NCBI GenBank assembly: GCA_035526665.1
Contig: DATLBY010000339.1
Span: 1-19,694 of the forward strand
Origin: DATLBY01 sp035526665
GTDB lineage: Bacteria > Acidobacteriota > Terriglobia > Bryobacterales > Bryobacteraceae
Length of the DNA stretch: 19,694 nt
Direction of reading: 5' to 3'
Shown: in pieces, positions 1 through 8,035 of the stretch
Numbering within the stretch: position 1 is the stretch's first letter
How the letters are laid out: each line of letters opens with the position of its first letter
The notes under the pieces: model-generated
Seen by the model: only the letters and a program-made list of their open reading frames with translations
The model's database searches: none
What the model was told of the DNA's origin: nothing
Translations under genes and position numbers: made by a program

Positions 1-69
1 GCCTCGCTGCTTGCATGAGTTTCGCCGCCGTGCCTCGTTTCCACCTCGTTTTTCGCTGGTTCTGGGTAC

Positions 70-202
<133 letters not shown>

Positions 203-408
203 CTGGACAACGAAAAATTGAAAACTTCTTCACTTCGCCGACCAGCCACAATATACCATGAGGCGAGATTTTTCGTCTCAGCAAACCGACTTGCCTGTCG
301 CCCCACACTAGTCAACACCGGGCCACCAACCCCAATCGCAGTGACGCGGGTTACGCTGCGAAGTAGGAAACCTGCCGCTCAGAGCCGCATACGAAAGGAC
401 TTGGCCGC

Positions 409-518
409 ATGTCCAAGATATTCCTTGTCTGGAAATCCACGGGCGCAACATCGATGTCGCGGTCGCGGAACCGAATGGAGAAGTCCGTGCGTTTTCTACC
501 GTAAGATATAGAATATAA
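409..518 (+). pseudogene. IS110-family transposase, N-terminal relic
   Basis: ATG at 409 is preceded at good spacing by GAAAGGA (393-399) and reads MSKIFL. After about base 426 the meaning continues one frame earlier, as LEIHGRNIDVAVAEPNGEV (from 432), then RAFSTV, to a TAA at 516-518. Joined by one missing base near 425-431, this gives an opening typical of IS110-type (DEDD, RuvC-like) transposases. Their first catalytic Asp lies in a G(I/L)D(V/I)H motif, which is GLEIH here, so that residue is also changed. Only about 36 codons remain of a normal 340-400. The relic abuts the start of the next gene. The identification rests on motif memory, not a search. Confidence 0.6.
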
Positions 519-520
519 AT

Positions 521-2500
521 GTGCATCAATATGCCTTGTTCACACGCCTAGCTTGTGTCCTGGCCGTTCCTGTTCTCACCTCCGCTTCTCCTGCCCCGGA
601 TTTTGCCGGAACCGTATACCCCGTCCTGGTAAAAGCAGGTTGCCCCGGTTGTCACAGTTCTGACGGAGTTGCTTCCGGCACCAGGCTGCACTTCCCCGAG
701 GAGGGCGTTTCCGCCGCAGCCGTGACTAGCTTCGGACTCAGCCTTCTACCGCTCGTCAACAAGTCCGATCCCGACAAGTCCGTGCTCCTGGCTAAACCCA
801 CCCGAGCGGTCCCGCATGCCGGCGGCCTCAGGATCATCCCAGGCTCTCCGGGCGCGCAAATCTTGAAAGGCTGGATCAGCTTCCTGACCACCCACACCGG
901 AAGCCCGGCGCCGCTGGATTTAGACGTCCCCGCCAAAGTCGTGCAAACACCCGCGCTCCGCCGCCTGACCCACACTCAATATGACAACACCCTGAGAGAC
1001 CTGCTGGGAGACGAGAGCAATCTGGCGAGGCAGTTTCCTCCCGAGGACTTCGTCAAGGGATTCAAAAATCAAAATAGCGCCCAAACCGTCTCGCCTTTGT
1101 TAGCCGAAGCCTATGGAGCCGCAGCTGAGAAGCTCGCGAAGAACGCATTTCGAGGCGGCGACCGGCGCGGCTTAATCCCCTGTAAATGGACCTCCGCGGG
1201 CGACGCGAAATGTGCGGATCAGTTCGTGCAACAGTTTGGCCGGAAAGCTTTCCGCCGTCCGTTGACTAGTGGTGAGGTATCTCGGTACCGCAAGTTATTC
1301 GCCGCTGGAGCGGCTGATGGGAAGTCGTTTCTCGCCGGCGCGCAGTTGGTGGTCGAAGCCATGCTGCAGTCGCCGAACTTCCTGCAGCGGGCCGAGAACG
1401 GCGCCGGCCTCGACTTGCGCTCATGGGAGACCGCCAGCCGGTTGTCGTATTCCCTCTGGAACAGCATGCCGGACGAGCAGCTCTTCCGCGCCGCGGAATC
1501 CGGTAAGCTGAAGAGCCCTTCCGGACTCGAGACAGAGGTGCGGCGAATGCTGCGTGATAACCGCTCCCGCGCCATGGTCGACGATTTCCTGGAGCAATGG
1601 CTCCGCTTCGATCGTCTCCTGACGGCGGTAAAAGACCGCAGGTCGTTCCCCACCTACACTCCTGAGCTTGCGCTTAGTATGACGGAGGAGACGAGGCGCA
1701 TGGTGGCGGATCTGGTCTGGAACAACCGGGACTTTACGGAATTTTTCTCAGCCGATTATTCGTACCTGAACGCCGGCTTGGCATCGTTGTACGGGATTGC
1801 GCCCCCGTCGCGGGACTTTGACAAGGTTCCACTGCCCCCCACATCGGAACGCGCCGGCATCATCGGCCAGGCGGTGTTTCTCGCCCTGACCAGCAAACCG
1901 GCCGATACTTCGCCGACGGCCCGCGGACTATTTGTGCGGGAGCAGTTTCTCTGTCAGGATGTCCCGCAGCCTCCGCCCGGCGTCAGCACGAATCTACCCC
2001 CTCTCAGTAAAGATAAGCCGCAGACGAACCGTGAACGACTGAGCATGCATTTGAGTAGTGAAAGTTGTTCCAGCTGCCATTCACTGATCGATCCCATCGG
2101 ATTTGGAATGGAGAAGTTCGATGCCATCGGCCAGCGCCGCGAGAAGTTGACCCTGCGCTTTGCCGAGGCGCCGCGTGGGGAAAAGGTAACACCAACGCAG
2201 GTAGAGCTCGAACTGGATACGAATGGAGAAATCGCCGGCCTGCAAAGTTCGCGGTTCACCTCGCCTCGGGAGATTGGTAAAATTTTAGCAGCGAGTGTAC
2301 AGTGTCAGGAGTGTGTGGCGAAGCAGTTTTTTCGCTACGTTACGGGAAGGCGGGAGGGCCCGTCGGATCGGCCGGCCCTGCAGCGGATCTACGGCGAGTT
2401 TAGAGATTCGCAGTTCCGCTTTCAGGAACTGATCGTTTCAGTAATGAAGTGGACGGAGTTTCCTCCGGGGAGTAAGTCATATGACAGCGGTACTGACTAA
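521..2500 (+). CDS. Secreted planctomycete-type cytochrome, DUF1587/1595/1592/1588/1585 protein
   Basis: A 659-residue exported protein. The N-terminus has a signal-like hydrophobic stretch (about residues 7-22). A c-type haem site CPGCH follows at 41-45 in a short cytochrome-c-like domain. Next come a DUF1587-like segment (RRLTHTQYDNTLRDLLGD, from about 146), a DUF1595-like segment (FGRKAFRRPLT), the DUF1592 core, a DUF1588 segment with a second CSSCH at 516-520, and a C-terminal DUF1585 domain. These multi-domain proteins are common in Planctomycetes, Verrucomicrobia and Acidobacteria. A periplasmic redox role is inferred; the substrate is unknown. The start is uncertain: the frame opens after a TAG at 509, GTG 521 is first, TTG 536 is an alternative, and neither has a clear Shine-Dalgarno. 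The gene overlaps the DUF1552 gene by 20 bp, so the two are surely co-transcribed. Confidence 0.9.
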   Translation: MHQYALFTRLACVLAVPVLTSASPAPDFAGTVYPVLVKAGCPGCHSSDGVASGTRLHFPEEGVSAAAVTSFGLSLLPLVNKSDPDKSVLLAKPTRAVPHAGGLRIIPGSPGAQILKGWISFLTTHTGSPAPLDLDVPAKVVQTPALRRLTHTQYDNTLRDLLGDESNLARQFPPEDFVKGFKNQNSAQTVSPLLAEAYGAAAEKLAKNAFRGGDRRGLIPCKWTSAGDAKCADQFVQQFGRKAFRRPLTSGEVSRYRKLFAAGAADGKSFLAGAQLVVEAMLQSPNFLQRAENGAGLDLRSWETASRLSYSLWNSMPDEQLFRAAESGKLKSPSGLETEVRRMLRDNRSRAMVDDFLEQWLRFDRLLTAVKDRRSFPTYTPELALSMTEETRRMVADLVWNNRDFTEFFSADYSYLNAGLASLYGIAPPSRDFDKVPLPPTSERAGIIGQAVFLALTSKPADTSPTARGLFVREQFLCQDVPQPPPGVSTNLPPLSKDKPQTNRERLSMHLSSESCSSCHSLIDPIGFGMEKFDAIGQRREKLTLRFAEAPRGEKVTPTQVELELDTNGEIAGLQSSRFTSPREIGKILAASVQCQECVAKQFFRYVTGRREGPSDRPALQRIYGEFRDSQFRFQELIVSVMKWTEFPPGSKSYDSGTD

Positions 2501-3824
2501 GAAGCGGACCCTCTCGCGGCGGTCGATTTTACGAGGGCTTTCCGCCATCGCCGGAGCCCCCGCCATGGTGGCTTTACCACCGCTGGCAGCTATGTTCAAC
2601 AGCGCCGGCAACGCTTATGCCGCCGCGCCCGCCAAGGTGGCCCAGAGCGAGATTCCAACGCGATTCGTCCTCTGGTTCAATGGCAATGGCATCACCGAAA
2701 AATATTGGATCCCGCTTGAGACAGGCTCGGAATTTGCCCTTACTCCCTGTCTTGCCCCGCTCGCGCCCTTTCGCAATGATATCCACGTAATTACCGGACT
2801 GGATAATCCCGCGGCTCGTTTGCCAGGTCCCGGCAACGACCACCACCGTTCTATGAGCGCACTGGTATCGGGTACGCAGTTCACCGGCCGGGGCGCAGGT
2901 GGAGCGTCCATTGATCAGGTGATTGCCGCTAAAGTGGGCGGGGCCACTCGTTTCCGCTCGCTGCAGCTGGGCGTCTCGCAGGAATCGTTTGGTGAAAGCA
3001 TTCAGCGCAATATGAGTTGGTCGGGGTATGACCGTGCGCTGCCTCCCGAGATGCTGCCCAACCGGCTGTTCGATCGTCTTTTCGGCGCGCGGGACGCCGG
3101 CTGGATCCAGCGGAAGAAGAGCGTTTTGGATGCAGTGCAGGACGACGCCTCCAGCTTGCGCCAGGCACTGGGGAAGGAAGACCAGATGCGGCTGGAGGAG
3201 CACCTCTCTTCCATTCGCGATGTCGAAAAAGCTATCGCCAGCCTGCCGCCCGCCTATCGCCAAGTGGATCCTCCCGAGATGGATGGTGATATGAAGGATT
3301 GGCCGAAGATCTCGCGCCTGCAGAGCGATCTATTAGTGCACGCACTCGCGTCCGGCCAAACGAGGGTTGCCTCTTACATGCTTACGAAGTGCCAGGGGCT
3401 TTCGCGCTTTCCCTGGCTGGGACACACGGCTGCCAGGCATCACGACTATACCCACGCGGACGGCAAAGCTCCGGGATCTAAAGGAAGCGACGGACAGAGA
3501 ATCATGCGTGACATTTGCAAATGGCACGTTGAGGAGTTTGCCTATCTGCTCGGACGGCTGAAGTCCACGCCCGAGGGCGATGGTAACGTGTTGGATCGCA
3601 CCTGCCTGGTGTACATCCATGAGCACGCGGAGGCGAACGATCATAAAAATAACGGCCTCTCAATGATCGTGGCAGGCCACGCAGGCAAACTGCGGACCGG
3701 CACCCATACACGCACCACCGGCACTGTTGGCGATTTGTATCTGGCAGCGGCGAACAAAGCGATGGGTGCGGGGCTCTCTTCCTTCCCCACATCGAATCGC
3801 GAGATTACAGGGATTTTCAGTTAG
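2481..3824 (+). CDS. Tat-exported DUF1552 protein
   Basis: A 447-residue protein of the DUF1552 family, the usual partner of DUF1592-type cytochromes. The N-terminus carries a twin-arginine signal (SRRSILRGL, arginines at 13-14, then a hydrophobic stretch ending near AYA). This suggests folded export, often with a cofactor or metal. The mature part opens with RFVLWFNGNGITEKYW and contains ITGLDNP and NDHHRSMSALVSG. Its His and Asp residues would suit metal binding, but no catalytic mechanism is established for the family. ATG 2481 has GGGGAG eight bases upstream, lying inside the preceding gene, and the 20-bp overlap suggests translational coupling. The 3' end overlaps the convergent LRR gene by 8 bp (3817-3824). 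Family assignment is firm; function is unknown. Confidence 0.9.
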   Translation: MTAVLTKKRTLSRRSILRGLSAIAGAPAMVALPPLAAMFNSAGNAYAAAPAKVAQSEIPTRFVLWFNGNGITEKYWIPLETGSEFALTPCLAPLAPFRNDIHVITGLDNPAARLPGPGNDHHRSMSALVSGTQFTGRGAGGASIDQVIAAKVGGATRFRSLQLGVSQESFGESIQRNMSWSGYDRALPPEMLPNRLFDRLFGARDAGWIQRKKSVLDAVQDDASSLRQALGKEDQMRLEEHLSSIRDVEKAIASLPPAYRQVDPPEMDGDMKDWPKISRLQSDLLVHALASGQTRVASYMLTKCQGLSRFPWLGHTAARHHDYTHADGKAPGSKGSDGQRIMRDICKWHVEEFAYLLGRLKSTPEGDGNVLDRTCLVYIHEHAEANDHKNNGLSMIVAGHAGKLRTGTHTRTTGTVGDLYLAAANKAMGAGLSSFPTSNREITGIFS

Positions 3825-4773
3825 CTGGCGTTTCCCAGATCACGGTGCACTGTTGGTGAACGGCTTTCAGCGACTGAATGCCGGTTGCCGTGATCGCAGT
3901 TCCGGTCAGGTCTACCCACCGCAAATTCGGCAGGGCGGCCAGGATTGGCACCACGTCGTCGGCCACGCGCTTTGCTTTATAAAAACTGATCTGCTCCAGC
4001 AACGGGAAGTTCTTCAAAGACGCCAAGCCAATCGCGGATAAGTTGGTTTCACCCAGGTCCAACCGTTTTAGCTGTTTCAATCGCGTGAGCCGGTTCAATC
4101 CCGCGTCGGTGAACTTTGCTCCCTTCAGATTTAGAGCCTGAATCGACTGAAGGGAGTCAATCGTCTCAATGGACCGGTCCGTGATCGTAGCCGCCCACAG
4201 GCCGGAGTCAGTGCGCTGGCTGCCGCTCACATCCAGTTCCGTCAGACTGGTCAGCAATCGAAGTGAATTCAGTCCTGTGTCGGTGATTTTGTTCCCTCCC
4301 GCGGCCAGGTACTTCAATTTGGGCAGGTTTACCAGAGCGTCGAAGCCATTGTCTGTAAATAGTGAGTAGCCCACGTCCAGCGTCTCTATCGGGAGCCCTG
4401 CCAGATGCACGAGTCCCGCATCGGTCACCTTCGTGCCGCGCAGATTTACGCTGCGCAACTGCTTCCATCCCTTCATTGCGGCGAGCGCGCCGTCTCCGAT
4501 CTGTTCACTGTAATAAAGGTTGATTCGTGAGACGTTCGTCAGGCTCTTGAGCGCCTGGAAGCCGATGTCGGTAATGCGGGTCTCACTCAGATCCAGCTCA
4601 GTCAATGATTTCAAGCCAGCTAGCTGCAGCAGATCTGAATCTTCTATCCAGGAAGAACGGAGATTCACGGCACTCACGCGGCCTCGATCGTCGGTGACCG
4701 CGGTTCCGCCCAGGAATGTATTCGTGGCCGCCGTGCACGCGAGCCCACAGAAAAGTCCAAAAAGAAGTTTCAT
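3817..4773 (-). CDS. Exported leucine-rich-repeat protein, 318 aa
   Basis: After a short signal peptide (hydrophobic residues 1-17), nearly the whole protein is LRRs of about 23-24 residues with the pattern L..L..L.L..T.ITD.GL..L. This is the bacterial/RNI-like type common in Planctomycetes and Acidobacteria. It ends with the cap-like segment AVHQQCTVIWETPAN, related to the ends of both halves of the upstream LRR protein. Its ATG shares one base with the stop of that gene (TGATG on the minus strand), so translation is probably coupled. No enzymatic domain is present; a periplasmic or surface binding scaffold is inferred. The 3' end overlaps the DUF1552 gene tail to tail, leaving no room for a terminator between them. 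Confidence 0.88.
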   Translation of the reverse strand: MKLLFGLFCGLACTAATNTFLGGTAVTDDRGRVSAVNLRSSWIEDSDLLQLAGLKSLTELDLSETRITDIGFQALKSLTNVSRINLYYSEQIGDGALAAMKGWKQLRSVNLRGTKVTDAGLVHLAGLPIETLDVGYSLFTDNGFDALVNLPKLKYLAAGGNKITDTGLNSLRLLTSLTELDVSGSQRTDSGLWAATITDRSIETIDSLQSIQALNLKGAKFTDAGLNRLTRLKQLKRLDLGETNLSAIGLASLKNFPLLEQISFYKAKRVADDVVPILAALPNLRWVDLTGTAITATGIQSLKAVHQQCTVIWETPAN

Positions 4774-6731
4774 CAGCTCTTCCTTCGCGTCGGCAGGGCC
4801 GAGTCGCGATCGTAAATGATGTTGCAGCCCGGTAGGGCTTTTCGCAGCCTCTCGAATGCAGCCTCAGTGATGAGGGTGTGGTACAGGTTCAATTCGCGCA
4901 AGGTGGTCATACCCTGAAGTGATTCCACGGCTGCATCACTGAGGTTGCCGCTATCCAGGCTCAGGCTCGTGATCTGAGGAAACCATTGCGCCAGGGTTGG
5001 CATCTGCTTGTCTGAGACTGCGGTGTAGTCGAGGTTCAGCCGTTTCAGGCTCCTGAGTGTGGAAAAGTTTGCCAGACCGGCATCCGTTAAGCGAGTTCGA
5101 GCGAGTTCCAGCCGTTCCAGCGCGGTCAATCCCGACAGGCTTTTGGCCCCTGCGTCCGTGATGCGAGTGTAGTTGAGAAAAAGTTCCTTTAGTTTCGGCG
5201 CCGACGCTAAATGCTTGAGCCCGGCGTCGCCGATGTCTGTCGCGGCTAAATCGAGTACCTCGATGTTCGGGAGTCCCGATATTGCCGCTAGTCCCGAATC
5301 GGACATCGCGGTGTAAGCGGCGTGCAGCGTCTGGAGGGAAGACACCTTCGACAGTGACTGGAAGCCGGCATCGCTCAGGGCACTTCCGGAGAGATCGATC
5401 CATTCCAATGCCGTTAGCTTTTCCAGTCCGTTGCCCTGGACCAGAGTGTTGCGTACATGCAATGTGACGAGCTTCGGGAGAACTCTGAGGGAGTCCAGGA
5501 GCTTATCCGAAACTACCGTTTGACTCAGGTCCAACTCTTCCAATCCCGTGAGCAGCGCGATTTGTGAAGCCGCCGCGTCACTGATCTCCGTGGTCCTAAG
5601 AACAAGTTTCCGTAATGCCGGAAGAGAGGAGAGATGGGCAATCTGCAGGTCCGTGACAGGTGTCCCACCCAAGTTCACTTCTGTCAGATTTGCGCTGATC
5701 CGCCCGCCCATGCGGCGAACCCATTCGGCCACGTCCGCGGGTGCTGGCGTGACGGGCTTTGCCTGACGCAGCGATAGATCGCCAGAGGTTGCCGCGGATT
5801 CCTGATAGGCAATGCGGCATTGCGGCACAGCGGCACGAAACGCCGCCACTCCGGAGCCGGTAATGCGAGTGTAGCGGACATCCAGGCTACGCAGCTTTTT
5901 GAGAGCCTGCAGTTTCGCCAGTGCGCCATTCGTAATTCCAGTTCGGTAGAGATTCAGGCTCTCCAGATTGGATAGCTCCGCCAGGGCTTCCAGCCCGGAA
6001 TCCGTGATGCTGCCACCCAGAATATTCAGCCTTTGCAGCTTAGTCATCCCCCGCAAGGCGTTTAACCCTTCGTCGGAGATGCGATCCCCGTAGAGATCCA
6101 GTGTCCTCATCTCCGTCAACCCCTGCAGGTGCTTCAGCCCCGCATCCGTAACCAGCGTATTCCGCAGAGAAAGGTACTGAAGTTTGCGCAGCCCGCTTAA
6201 GGATTTCATGCCATTGTCGTCAAACGGTGTTTCGCTAAGGTCGAGAAACTCAAGGTTTAGGAATGGGGCGAGGCCGGGACCTTTCACCTTCGTTTGAGCC
6301 AGGCGCATTTCCCGCAGGCCCGTCAGGTTCTGAAATAGTCCCAATCCCTTATCTGTGACGTTGATGTTGGTAAGGAAGTGCAGGCTGAAATGCAGCTTCT
6401 CTAGCTTGTGCAAGGTGGCAAGGGCCTTCAGCGAATCGTTGGCGTCCAGGCGGCTTCCAGCCCCCGGATTGAAACTCGGACCAGGCAGCCACAGCTCGCG
6501 CATTTCCGTTAAGCCGCTGAGCCGCGTCAGTTCGGGGGGCTCAGTGGTGGTACCTGCCAGATCAACGGCCGTAACGCGGAAATCCTGACGGGGAAGTTCG
6601 GGCAGCGAAGCAATCATGCCGATCCCGCCTTCCACTGTCACGCGCCCACCCTGCCGGATGACCCAGACGGCCGTATCGTAATCAGCGCCGGCCAGCACGT
6701 TCGCCAGGACAAAAACGCAAATCGCTCTCAT
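4773..6731 (-). CDS. Exported leucine-rich-repeat protein with two tandem LRR domains, 652 aa
   Basis: A signal peptide (about residues 1-15) is followed by two LRR domains of similar design. Domain 1 opens with WVIRQGGRV (from about 23) and ends with a cap FRAAVPQCRIAYQE (about 296-309). A linker of about 20 residues rich in Ala, Pro and Ser follows. Domain 2 opens with WVRRMGGRI (from about 335) and closes with RKALPGCNIIYDRD. The matching openings and caps indicate internal duplication. The 318-residue neighbour looks like a third, shorter member. Repeats follow L..L..L.L..T.ITD.GL..L. No catalytic domain is visible. It starts 36 bp after the dehydrogenase gene and overlaps the next LRR gene by one base. 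The ATG at 6731 has no good Shine-Dalgarno. Confidence 0.88.
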   Translation of the reverse strand: MRAICVFVLANVLAGADYDTAVWVIRQGGRVTVEGGIGMIASLPELPRQDFRVTAVDLAGTTTEPPELTRLSGLTEMRELWLPGPSFNPGAGSRLDANDSLKALATLHKLEKLHFSLHFLTNINVTDKGLGLFQNLTGLREMRLAQTKVKGPGLAPFLNLEFLDLSETPFDDNGMKSLSGLRKLQYLSLRNTLVTDAGLKHLQGLTEMRTLDLYGDRISDEGLNALRGMTKLQRLNILGGSITDSGLEALAELSNLESLNLYRTGITNGALAKLQALKKLRSLDVRYTRITGSGVAAFRAAVPQCRIAYQESAATSGDLSLRQAKPVTPAPADVAEWVRRMGGRISANLTEVNLGGTPVTDLQIAHLSSLPALRKLVLRTTEISDAAASQIALLTGLEELDLSQTVVSDKLLDSLRVLPKLVTLHVRNTLVQGNGLEKLTALEWIDLSGSALSDAGFQSLSKVSSLQTLHAAYTAMSDSGLAAISGLPNIEVLDLAATDIGDAGLKHLASAPKLKELFLNYTRITDAGAKSLSGLTALERLELARTRLTDAGLANFSTLRSLKRLNLDYTAVSDKQMPTLAQWFPQITSLSLDSGNLSDAAVESLQGMTTLRELNLYHTLITEAAFERLRKALPGCNIIYDRDSALPTRRKS

Positions 6732-6767
6732 TGTTTTGGATGGAATGGCATAGTTAACTCTTAGAAA

Positions 6768-7649
6768 TTAGCGCCAAAGCCGGTAGAGTCCCTGGTTGCC
6801 CAGTTCTCCCAGTCCGCGCTGTAACGCCTGTGAGAACAGTTTGAAAGTGAGTTCGGTCCCGGGTGCATCCATCTTCAATTCTTCAAGCAGTTCGGTCGCC
6901 AGGCGCAGGTCTTTCTGTTGTAGTTTGATAAAGAATCCCGGGCTAAAGTCGCCTGCGGCAATTTTTGGTCCCTGGTTGGAAACCATCCAGGACCCGGCCG
7001 CCCCTGCGCCGATTGCTTGTATTGTCGAATGCAGATCCAGGTCCGCCGCCTCGGCCAGTCGAAGTCCTTCGATTATGGCCAACAGGTTGAGTGCTCCCAC
7101 CACCTGGTTGACCATTTTCGTTTTTTGCCCGCTGCCGCTCGGCCCGGTATAGACAATATTCTTTCCCATGGCCTGCAGCACCGGCAGGCAACGGTCAAAT
7201 GCTGATTTTTCGCCGCCTGCCATGATAGACAGCGTGCCGGCTATGGCGCCTGATTCCCCGCCGCTTACCGGAGCGTCCAGCATGGTCACGGAATGCTGCT
7301 CCAGGCGGCGCGCAAATTCGACCGTCGCGGCGGCGGAAATCGTGCTCATGTCCACCACCATGGCGCCGGGTTGAATACCTGAATTTACCCCGCCCGAACC
7401 GAAGAGCACCTCTTCCACATCGGGTGTGTCAGACAATATCGTGAACACGATATCGCTGCGCCGTGCTACGTCGGCGGGTGAAGCACCGACGGATGCTCCC
7501 GCTTTCGCCAGCGATTCGCATTTGGATGCAGTGCGGTTATATACGGAAAGCCGGAAGCCGGCCTTCAGGATGTTGGCCGCCATGGGAGCGCCCATGATTC
7601 CTAGCCCAATAAATCCGACCCTCAACTGGGTGTCCATAGATGATGACAT
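6768..7649 (-). CDS. NAD(P)-dependent beta-hydroxyacid dehydrogenase (3-hydroxyisobutyrate / tartronate semialdehyde reductase family)
   Basis: A 293-residue cytosolic oxidoreductase of normal family length. An N-terminal Rossmann domain carries VGFIGLGIMGAPMAANI (residues 11-27). The substrate-binding motif DAPVSGG lies at 125-131, and GSGQKTKMVNQ at 172-182 includes the likely catalytic Lys178. A helical C-terminal domain follows. The family reversibly oxidises 3-hydroxy acids (3-hydroxyisobutyrate, D-glycerate, related succinic semialdehyde reductases). The sequence alone does not fix the substrate; GarR-like 2-hydroxy-3-oxopropionate reductase is one possibility. Two starts are possible: ATG 7649, with AGGGA very close, or ATG 7637 (MDTQLRV). 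The LRR genes follow on the same strand after 36 bp, but no functional link is obvious. Confidence 0.88.
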   Translation of the reverse strand: MSSSMDTQLRVGFIGLGIMGAPMAANILKAGFRLSVYNRTASKCESLAKAGASVGASPADVARRSDIVFTILSDTPDVEEVLFGSGGVNSGIQPGAMVVDMSTISAAATVEFARRLEQHSVTMLDAPVSGGESGAIAGTLSIMAGGEKSAFDRCLPVLQAMGKNIVYTGPSGSGQKTKMVNQVVGALNLLAIIEGLRLAEAADLDLHSTIQAIGAGAAGSWMVSNQGPKIAAGDFSPGFFIKLQQKDLRLATELLEELKMDAPGTELTFKLFSQALQRGLGELGNQGLYRLWR

Positions 7650-8035
7650 TCTTCCCTACATTCTCTCTCACGGTCTCGGTCGAATTAGGCTCACACCCAC
7701 TTCCGTTCGACGTTGTTGTCTTCGCCCAGCCCGGCGCAAACCCAAGGCTGACAACATCAACTGCGCCAGGGTGTCCGAGACCCACAATAAATGGAACCCG
7801 CACTCTTAGTCTCGAACACTCTGGTTATCGCCGTTCCACGAGCCGACAGCGCCCCAATTTTAAGTTCCTGATTCTGAGTCCGTTTTGACTGCTGGCAACT
7901 ATCTGCCGTCGGTAAACCGAGACCAAATCGGTGGCCCTACACGAAGAGCTTCCGCGCATCAGCCGGGTCGCGATGATTACAGCCTTTGGTAAAGTTGCCG
8001 AGCGCGCGGGTAGATTCCCCTATTCACAACCAAAA
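7650..8035. other. 386-bp gap, no gene recognised; three copies of an 8-mer
   Basis: Open frames exist on both strands (plus 7640-7888, minus 7537-7803), but their peptides have no recognisable fold or motif and overlap the dehydrogenase gene, so I do not call them. The octamer CCGAGACC occurs at 7775-7782 and, within ACCGAGACC, at 7916-7924. Its reverse complement GGTCTCGG is at 7672-7679, so the outer two copies form a 9-bp inverted repeat. The gap must carry the dehydrogenase promoter and the 3' end of the hydrolase transcript; I see no clear terminator. Confidence 0.4.

Noticed and set aside
218..511. 97-codon open frame on the plus strand before the cytochrome gene
   Set aside because: Its frame is not that of the IS110 relic it crosses, the peptide is basic and featureless, and no ribosome-binding site was evident.
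2574..3263. 229-codon open frame antisense to the DUF1552 gene
   Set aside because: It lies wholly opposite a well-recognised gene, and its peptide shows no family motif; high GC favours such shadow frames.
7537..7888. Open frames on both strands across the dehydrogenase start and the gap
   Set aside because: They overlap the dehydrogenase and have no recognisable content or ribosome-binding site.
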